The notes under the pieces were generated by a model. The model did not search any database. It saw only the letters and a program-made list of their open reading frames with translations, and had not been told where the DNA came from. DNA of 64,000 nt from Gemmobacter denitrificans. Lineage in GTDB: Bacteria; Pseudomonadota; Alphaproteobacteria; Rhodobacterales; Rhodobacteraceae. Of the stretch, positions 59,181 to 64,000 are shown in pieces (within the stretch, counting starts at the first letter, position 1; each line of letters begins with the position of its first letter). The stretch is from NCBI RefSeq assembly GCF_036964905.1, contig NZ_JBALHR010000014.1:1-64000 (forward strand), read 5' to 3'. The position numbers and the translations under genes were made by a program.

Positions 59181-60014
59181 ATGAAATACATCGTTTTTGC
59201 TGCAGCACTTGCCGCCAGTCCCGCCCTTGCCGATCAACCCGTCGCGATCACCTTCGCGGGCGAGATTGCCGGCAAACCCTTTGCCTGCACCGAAACCTAT
59301 GACGGCATCGGGGCCAAGGCCACCGCCGTCACCGGCATCGACTATCGCCTTTTCGTCTCCGGTACCGCCCTGATCCGCGCCGATGGCACCGCACAGCCGA
59401 TCGCGCTTGACCAGGATGGCAAATGGCAGCTCGACGATCTGGCGCTGCTGGATTTCGAAGATGGCACCGGCGGCTGTTCCAACGGCACCGCCGAGATGAA
59501 CACCACCCTGCGCGGCACTGTGCCCGATGGCGATTATGTCGGCCTGTCCTTCACGCTGGCCGTGCCGTTCGACAAGAACCACAATGACCCGACACTGGCC
59601 GCCGCCCCGCTGAACACCACGGCGATGTTCTGGAACTGGCAGGGCGGCTACCGCTTTGTCCGCATTGACATGGTGCCGGTGAACAAGGCCGCCGATGGCC
59701 CGAAAGGCTGGTTCCTGCATCTGGGCTCCACCCAATGCCCGGCAGCCTCAAAGACCGAGGCGCCAACCGCCGAATGCAAGAACCCCAACCACCTGCCCGT
59801 CAGCTTTGCCAGCTTTGATCCGGCCAAGAATGTGGTGGTGATCGACCCCGCAGCCGTGGTGGCCGAGGCCGACATGACGGTGAACGCAGCAGAAACCTCG
59901 CCCGGCTGCATGTCCTTCCCCAATGATGCCGATTGCACCACGGTCATGACCAAGCTGGGCCTGCCTTACGGTGACATTCCGGCCGGGGCGCAGCAGCTCG
60001 TCTCGATGCGCTGA
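59181..60014 (+). CDS. mbnP: MbnP-family periplasmic copper-binding protein
   Basis: A 277-residue exported protein. After a signal peptide (MKYIVFAAALAASPALA) comes VAITFAGEIAGKPFACTETYDGIG, typical of the MbnP family, with paired Cys in CTETYD and GGCSNG. The Trp-rich FWNWQGGYRFVRIDM lies in the part where the methanotroph protein carries a Trp oxidised to kynurenine by its partner. Another Cys-rich region (STQCPAASKTEAPTAECKNPNHLP) follows. The di-haem MbnH gene comes 3 bases later. No methanobactin genes are seen, so this is a stand-alone copper system. Confidence 0.85.
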   Translation: MKYIVFAAALAASPALADQPVAITFAGEIAGKPFACTETYDGIGAKATAVTGIDYRLFVSGTALIRADGTAQPIALDQDGKWQLDDLALLDFEDGTGGCSNGTAEMNTTLRGTVPDGDYVGLSFTLAVPFDKNHNDPTLAAAPLNTTAMFWNWQGGYRFVRIDMVPVNKAADGPKGWFLHLGSTQCPAASKTEAPTAECKNPNHLPVSFASFDPAKNVVVIDPAAVVAEADMTVNAAETSPGCMSFPNDADCTTVMTKLGLPYGDIPAGAQQLVSMR

Positions 60015-60017
60015 TCC

Positions 60018-61187
60018 ATGCGCCGCCTTGCCCGATGGGCGGGGCGCATCGGTGTGGCGGGGCTTGCCCTTGCCACACCGCTGACGCTGGCCGCCGAACC
60101 CTATGCCTGGCCCATCCCCGACTGGATGCCCGCCCCGCCCGTGCCGGATGACAACCCGATGTCGGCGGCCAAGGTCGAACTGGGGCGGCATCTGTTTTAT
60201 GACGCGCGCCTGTCGGCGGATGGCACGGTGGCCTGCGTGTCCTGCCATGTGCAGGATCGCGCCTTTACCGACGGGCGCGCGGTTCCCATCGGCATCAACG
60301 GCACGCCCGGCATCCGCAACGCGCCGGGGCTGGCCAATGTCGGCTATCTGCCGCGCCTCACCTGGGCCAATCCGCATATGACCAGCCTTGAATTTCAGGC
60401 GCTGATGCCGCTTTTTGGCGATAACCCCGATGAAATGGGCAATAACGGGCAAGAGGCCGCGCTGTTTGCCCGGCTCGCCGCCGATCCCTATTACCAGACG
60501 GCCTTCCCCGCCGCCTTCCCCGACCGGCCCGCGCCGGACCTCTTCACCGTGACCCGCGCGCTGGCCGCCTTTCAGCGCAGCCTGATTTCGGTGAACAGCC
60601 CCTATGACCGGTTCAAATACGCAGGCGAGGATGACGCCCTGTCCGAGGCCGCCAAACGCGGCGAACAGTTGTTCTTCGATCACCGCTTCGAATGCTACCA
60701 CTGCCATTCCGGCATCCATTTCACCGACAATCTGCAGACCAGCCGCTCGGCCTTTGCCGAAACCGGGTTCCACAACACCGGGCTTTACAACACCGATGGC
60801 GCGGGGGCCTATCCCGCCGACAATACCGGGTTGATGGAGCTGACCGGCGATCCCGCCGATATGGGCAAGTTCCGCACGCCATCCCTGCGCAATGTGGCGC
60901 TGACCGCGCCCTATTTCCACGACGGTTCCGCCGAAACCCTGGCCGATGTGCTGGATCATTACCGCGCGGGCGGGCGCAGGATTGCCACCGGGCCCCATGC
61001 GGGCAACGGCGCGCAAAGCCCGCTGCGCGACGGCATGATCATCGGCAACACCGCGACCGAGGCCGAGGCTGCCGACATCATCGCCTTCCTCGAAAGCCTG
61101 ACCGATGACAGCTTTCTGACCAATCCCGCCTATGCCGACCCCTGGCCCGCAGATCACCCGGCCGTGGCCGATCGTATTCTGCCCTGA
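60018..61187 (+). CDS. mbnH: MbnH-type di-haem enzyme (MauG/bCcP family)
   Basis: A 389-residue secreted di-haem protein. The signal peptide (GVAGLALATPLTLAAEP) is followed by two haem c motifs, CVSCH at about residue 74 and CYHCH near 227. LGRHLFYDARLSADGTVACVSCH and RTPSLRNVALTAPYFHDGS-type segments match the cytochrome c peroxidase/MauG family. MbnH uses its high-valent haem pair to oxidise a Trp of MbnP. It starts 3 bases after the mbnP stop, strongly supporting that partnership. It could alternatively act as a peroxidase. Confidence 0.88.
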   Translation: MRRLARWAGRIGVAGLALATPLTLAAEPYAWPIPDWMPAPPVPDDNPMSAAKVELGRHLFYDARLSADGTVACVSCHVQDRAFTDGRAVPIGINGTPGIRNAPGLANVGYLPRLTWANPHMTSLEFQALMPLFGDNPDEMGNNGQEAALFARLAADPYYQTAFPAAFPDRPAPDLFTVTRALAAFQRSLISVNSPYDRFKYAGEDDALSEAAKRGEQLFFDHRFECYHCHSGIHFTDNLQTSRSAFAETGFHNTGLYNTDGAGAYPADNTGLMELTGDPADMGKFRTPSLRNVALTAPYFHDGSAETLADVLDHYRAGGRRIATGPHAGNGAQSPLRDGMIIGNTATEAEAADIIAFLESLTDDSFLTNPAYADPWPADHPAVADRILP

Positions 61188-61210
61188 ACGCCGCTCTTGC
61201 GGTCTTTGGA

Positions 61211-61234
61211 CGCGCAACCACAAACTGTTGCGCG
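61211..61234. promoter_or_regulatory. Perfect inverted repeat upstream of repA (possible parS or RepA operator)
   Basis: CGCGCAAC (61211-61218), eight bases, then GTTGCGCG (61227-61234): perfect 8-bp arms, about 100 bases before repA. Palindromic centromere-like sites bound by RepB are usual in repABC plasmids and often lie by repA; this is the best candidate in the window. It could also be an operator for RepA. Confidence 0.5.
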
Positions 61235-61333
61235 AACCCTCTTGCCCGAATCCGAAAAATCGCGCAATGATTTACGCCAAGCAGTGATAAAATCGCCGCA
61301 AGCCGTAACAAGCGGCACGGCAAAAGGGCAGTG

Positions 61334-62509
61334 ATGGCACACCAAACCCGTATTGACCGGCTGGTCGGCGAACATGCTTCGCTTTTGTCCGAACGCCTGC
61401 TCGCCCATCGGGCGCAGCTTTTCCCCCCCAATGCAAGCAAACAGTTGCGCCGCTTCACCAGCGGCGAGGTGGCCGAGCTTTTGGGCGTGAAAGACGCCTA
61501 TCTGCGCAAGCTCAGCCTCGAAGGCCGCGGCCCGCAGCCCGAAACCGGCGCCGGGGGCCGCCGACTTTACACGCCCGAAGACATCATGGCCCTGCGGCAA
61601 TTGCTGGAGGCCGGAGCCAAGGTGCCCGGCACATATCTGCCGGGGCGGCGCGCGGGTGATCACCTGCAGGTCATCACCGTCATCAACTTCAAGGGCGGGT
61701 CGGGCAAGACCACCACCGCCGCCCATCTGGCCCAGAAATGCGCGCTGGATGGCTATCGCGTGCTGGCCATCGACCTTGACCCGCAGGCCTCGCTTTCCGC
61801 CCTGCACGGGTTTCAGCCGGAATTCGACCTGCTCGATGGCGGCACGCTTTACGATGCGATCCGCCACGAAGACCCCGCGCCGATGGCTTCGATCATCCGC
61901 AAGACCTATTTCGCCAATCTCGATCTGATTCCCGGCAATCTCGATCTGATGGAATTCGAACATGAAACCCCGCGCCTTCTGGCCGAACGCGCGGGCAACC
62001 TGTTCTTCACCCGGATTGCCGACAAGCTCGCCGAAATCGAGGCGCAGTATGATCTGGTCATCATTGATTGCCCGCCGCAACTGGGCTTTCTCACCATGGC
62101 GGCGCTTTCGGCGGCCACGGCGGTGCTGGTGACGGTGCATCCGCAAATGCTCGACGTGATGTCGATGTGCCAGTTCCTGCTGATGACCTCCAATCTGCTG
62201 GGTGTGGTGGCCGATGCCGGGGGTAATATGGAATATGACTGGCTGCGCTATGTGGTCACCCGATACGAACCCGGCGACGGGCCGCAAAACCAGATGGTCA
62301 GCTTCATGCGTTCGCTGTTCGGTGATCATGTGCTGAACCATACCGCCTTGAAATCCACGGCGATTTCTGATGCGGGCATCACCAAGCAAACGCTGTACGA
62401 GGTGGAAAAAAGCGCCTTCACCCGCGCCACCTATGATCGCGCGATCGAAAGCCTGAACGCCGTGAACGGCGAAATCGAGGCGCTGATTCAAAAGGCATGG
62501 GGGCGCTAG
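61334..62509 (+). CDS. repA: RepA, plasmid partition ATPase (ParA family)
   Basis: A 391-residue ATPase that segregates the plasmid with RepB and represses the repABC promoter. An N-terminal helix-turn-helix (FTSGEVAELLGVKDAYLRKLSLEGRGP) precedes the deviant Walker A motif KGGSGKTTT at residue 120. IIDCPPQLGFLT is the switch region, and GNLDLMEFEHETP is typical of RepA. The start codon GTG at 61331 is directly followed by ATG at 61334; the latter is preferred. RepB follows after 1 base. Confidence 0.95.
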   Translation: MAHQTRIDRLVGEHASLLSERLLAHRAQLFPPNASKQLRRFTSGEVAELLGVKDAYLRKLSLEGRGPQPETGAGGRRLYTPEDIMALRQLLEAGAKVPGTYLPGRRAGDHLQVITVINFKGGSGKTTTAAHLAQKCALDGYRVLAIDLDPQASLSALHGFQPEFDLLDGGTLYDAIRHEDPAPMASIIRKTYFANLDLIPGNLDLMEFEHETPRLLAERAGNLFFTRIADKLAEIEAQYDLVIIDCPPQLGFLTMAALSAATAVLVTVHPQMLDVMSMCQFLLMTSNLLGVVADAGGNMEYDWLRYVVTRYEPGDGPQNQMVSFMRSLFGDHVLNHTALKSTAISDAGITKQTLYEVEKSAFTRATYDRAIESLNAVNGEIEALIQKAWGR

Positions 62510-62510
62510 A

Positions 62511-63464
62511 ATGGCACGCAAACACCTGCTGGAAGGTCTGATGGCCGGTCCCCGGGCCGATGCGCCCGAACCCGACCGCCCGCGCTATGCCAAAGGGGCG
62601 ATCGGGGCCATTTCCCGCTCGGTCGCCGATCTGCAGGCCCGCGCCCTGATCGAAATCGACCCGATGTTGATCGACGCGGGCGGCATGCAGGACCGGCTGG
62701 AAAGCGACGCGGCCGAAGATGCCGCCCTGCGCGACAGTATCGCCGAATATGGCCAGCAAGTGCCGGTTCTGGTGCGCCCGCATCCCGAACAGGATGGCCG
62801 GTTCCAGATCGTCTATGGCCGCCGCCGGGTTCTGGCGCTGCGCGATCTGGGCCGCCCGGTGCGTGCGCTGGTGCGGCAACTGGATGATCGCGATCTGGTC
62901 ATTGCCCAGGGTCAGGAAAACACCGCGCGGCGCGATCTGTCTTTCATCGAAAAGGCCAGCTTCGCCCGGCAGATGCAAGAGGCGGGCTATGATCGCAAGA
63001 TCATCGGCGATACGCTTTCCATGGACAAGACATTGATTTCCCGTCTGATTTCCGTGGCAGACCGCATCGCACCCGATATCGTGCAGGCCATTGGCGCAGC
63101 CCCTTCGGTCGGGCGCGACCGCTGGCTTGCGCTGGCCGATGCCATCACCGAACGCGATATCGAACCCTCCGAACTCATCGCCATGGTCAATCTGTCGGGC
63201 GCCGACAGTTCCGATGCCCGGTTTGAAACCGCGCTGACCTATGCCACCCGCAACCCTGCGGCCCCCACCGAACCCGCGGGGCCCACTGCCGCCCCTGCCC
63301 CGTCAGACCCGGTTCTGGCCGCGGATGGCACGCCTTTGGCCCAGGCCACGCGGCGCGGCGGGCGGTTGGTGATTCGCATGGAAAAGCACGTCGATGCCGG
63401 TTTTCAAGATTGGCTTCTGGCGCAGATTCCCCTGCTTCACGCCGAATGGAGCAAGGAAGAATGA
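62511..63464 (+). CDS. repB: RepB, plasmid partition DNA-binding protein (ParB family)
   Basis: A 317-residue centromere-binding protein. The N-terminus MARKHLLEGLM is typical of alphaproteobacterial RepB. The ParB/Srx CTPase-like region has IAEYGQQVPVLVRPHPE and IVYGRRRVLALRDLGRPV with the key RRR, followed by GQENTARRDLSFIEKASFARQM and the helix-turn-helix DRKIIGDTLSMDKTLISRLISV. It binds parS sites and works with RepA to place plasmid copies in daughter cells. It starts one base after repA ends. Confidence 0.95.
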   Translation: MARKHLLEGLMAGPRADAPEPDRPRYAKGAIGAISRSVADLQARALIEIDPMLIDAGGMQDRLESDAAEDAALRDSIAEYGQQVPVLVRPHPEQDGRFQIVYGRRRVLALRDLGRPVRALVRQLDDRDLVIAQGQENTARRDLSFIEKASFARQMQEAGYDRKIIGDTLSMDKTLISRLISVADRIAPDIVQAIGAAPSVGRDRWLALADAITERDIEPSELIAMVNLSGADSSDARFETALTYATRNPAAPTEPAGPTAAPAPSDPVLAADGTPLAQATRRGGRLVIRMEKHVDAGFQDWLLAQIPLLHAEWSKEE

Positions 63465-63503
63465 TCCCATCCCCCCAACACAGGAGGCACATCCCGGCCT
63501 AAG

Positions 63504-63537
63504 AAAAAGCCCCCCAGGACATGACATCCCGAGAGGC
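63504..63537 (-). terminator. Intrinsic terminator of the antisense RNA
   Basis: On the minus strand, GCCTCTCGGGA and TCCTGGGGGGC pair over 11 bp (with G-U pairs) around a 7-base loop, followed by TTTTTCTT. It also forms the target hairpin in the opposing repC leader. Confidence 0.75.
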
Positions 63538-63553
63538 CCGTTCTTGATCTAGC
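63504..63553 (-). ncRNA. incA: Antisense counter-transcript RNA (IncA) of repABC
   Basis: The repB-repC gap of this plasmid type normally encodes a small antisense RNA that limits RepC synthesis and sets copy number and incompatibility. On the minus strand here, a promoter (TTGACA, 18-base spacer, TAATCT) predicts a start near 63553. It is followed by an 11-bp stem (63527-63537 pairing with 63509-63519, allowing G-U pairs) and TTTTT at 63504-63508. The implied RNA of about 50 bases matches the known ctRNA size. The exact ends are estimated. Confidence 0.75.
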
Positions 63554-63559
63554 ACCTCA

Positions 63560-63589
63560 AGATTACCCCGGCCCCCGATTCGCTGTCAA
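63560..63589 (-). promoter_or_regulatory. Promoter of the antisense RNA
   Basis: Read leftward: -35 TTGACA (63589-63584) and -10 TAATCT (63565-63560) with an 18-base spacer. The -35 is perfect consensus, rare in this window, as expected for a constitutive ctRNA promoter. Confidence 0.7.
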
Positions 63590-63632
63590 CCACCCTCTTG
63601 CGGTGGGCGGTATTCTTTTGCCTCGTGAAATC

Positions 63633-64000
63633 ATGATGCAGCATATTTCCACGACGCCCTTCGGGCGCCGCGCGGTTTCGGCTGGCCTTCTGGCGGGTCA
63701 GGCCCTCGCGGCAGCCCCTGCCCCGCTGCCTGAAATCGACAAATGGCACCTGTTTTCCGATCTTCGCACGGCGCGGGCGCTGTTCGGCCTGTCCGACCGC
63801 GATCTGGTCGTGCTGAACGCCTTGCTCAGCTTTCTGCCGGGCCGGGCGCTGGAAGATGGCAGCGATCTGATCGTCTTCCCGTCCAACGCCACCTTGTCGG
63901 ATCGGGCGCATGGCATGCCCGAAAGCACCCTGCGGCGGCATCTGGCGGCGCTGGTCGCGGCCCGGGTGATCGCCCGGCATGACAGCCCGAACGGCAAACG
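63633..64000 (+). CDS. repC: RepC, plasmid replication initiator (partial, continues beyond window)
   Basis: The first 122 codons of RepC, with the frame open to the window end. MQHISTTPFGRRAVSAG at the N-terminus, then LFSDLRTARALFGLSDRDLVVLNALLSFLPG and IVFPSNATLSDRAHGMPESTLRRHLAALV, are the diagnostic RepC DNA-binding region. RepC starts replication at an origin located inside its own gene, which lies partly outside the window. Two adjacent ATGs (63633, 63636) may both serve; no strong ribosome site is seen, in keeping with antisense control of its translation. Confidence 0.93.
   Translation, partial: MMQHISTTPFGRRAVSAGLLAGQALAAAPAPLPEIDKWHLFSDLRTARALFGLSDRDLVVLNALLSFLPGRALEDGSDLIVFPSNATLSDRAHGMPESTLRRHLAALVAARVIARHDSPNGK

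Noticed and set aside
59748..61223. Minus-strand open frame opposite mbnH
   Set aside because: Gly/His/Val-rich shadow; mbnH on the plus strand has two haem motifs and a signal peptide.

Overview
The window looks like part of a large plasmid or other extrachromosomal replicon from a Rhodobacteraceae/Paracoccaceae-type alphaproteobacterium. The sequence is GC-rich with alphaproteobacterial codon use. The right end carries a repABC cassette (repA, repB, the start of repC) with a recognisable antisense counter-transcript RNA between repB and repC. No tRNA, rRNA or CRISPR array was seen. The organism assignment is inference from gene content and style, not from a marker gene.

Layout, left to right. 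1-75: probable C-terminal end and terminal repeat of an IS5-type insertion sequence cut by the window edge. 475-3697: glutamate decarboxylase with an AspT-type antiporter. 4330-10081: an outer-membrane beta-barrel protein, two tandem short-chain dehydrogenases (SDRs) with Tat signals, and a membrane-anchored alpha/beta-hydrolase-family protein. 10170-14832 (minus strand): a compact cluster of a GGCT-fold protein, an aminotransferase, a LysE exporter, an unusual FAD amine oxidoreductase and a GNAT acetyltransferase. 15352-19107: an Ldh_2-type dehydrogenase, an APH-fold kinase and a TIM-barrel epimerase, with a convergent LysR regulator. 19283-21355: a 3-oxoacid CoA-transferase pair divergent from a PAS-LuxR regulator. 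21446-22533: a Xre/RES toxin-antitoxin pair. 22558-22926: a decayed PotD-like gene. 23223-27399: an AGCS amino-acid symporter, an asparaginase, an Asp/Glu-type racemase and a divergent XRE regulator.

27439-38586 is a catabolic block around an IclR regulator. The minus-strand operon has an aldehyde dehydrogenase, a HAD hydrolase and a class III transaminase. The plus-strand operon has a complete tripartite tricarboxylate (TTT) transporter, a second class III enzyme that resembles phospho-lyases, an APH-fold kinase and a Tm-1-like protein. The same ACCA-N-TGGT palindrome sits in front of both operons. 38622-43871 holds assorted single genes: an AHSA1-type protein, an SH3-domain secreted protein, a CPBP protease, a small secreted protein and an Old Yellow Enzyme/FAD fusion.

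44033-58659 is a tricarboxylate-utilisation island. It has a TctDE-like two-component system, a TctC and fused TctA-TctB transporter, an isocitrate/isopropylmalate-type dehydrogenase, a PrpF-type isomerase and a D-2-hydroxyacid dehydrogenase. After an unrelated-looking isochorismatase/AraC pair comes a GntR-controlled AbrB-type permease with TcuA/TcuB, the tricarballylate-oxidising pair. 58721-61187 encodes a DUF2946-like protein, an MbnP-family protein and its di-haem MbnH partner, suggesting a periplasmic copper function. 61334-64000 is the replication and partition module. Much of the window is therefore accessory metabolism: uptake and oxidation of small organic and amino acids, each block with its own local regulator.
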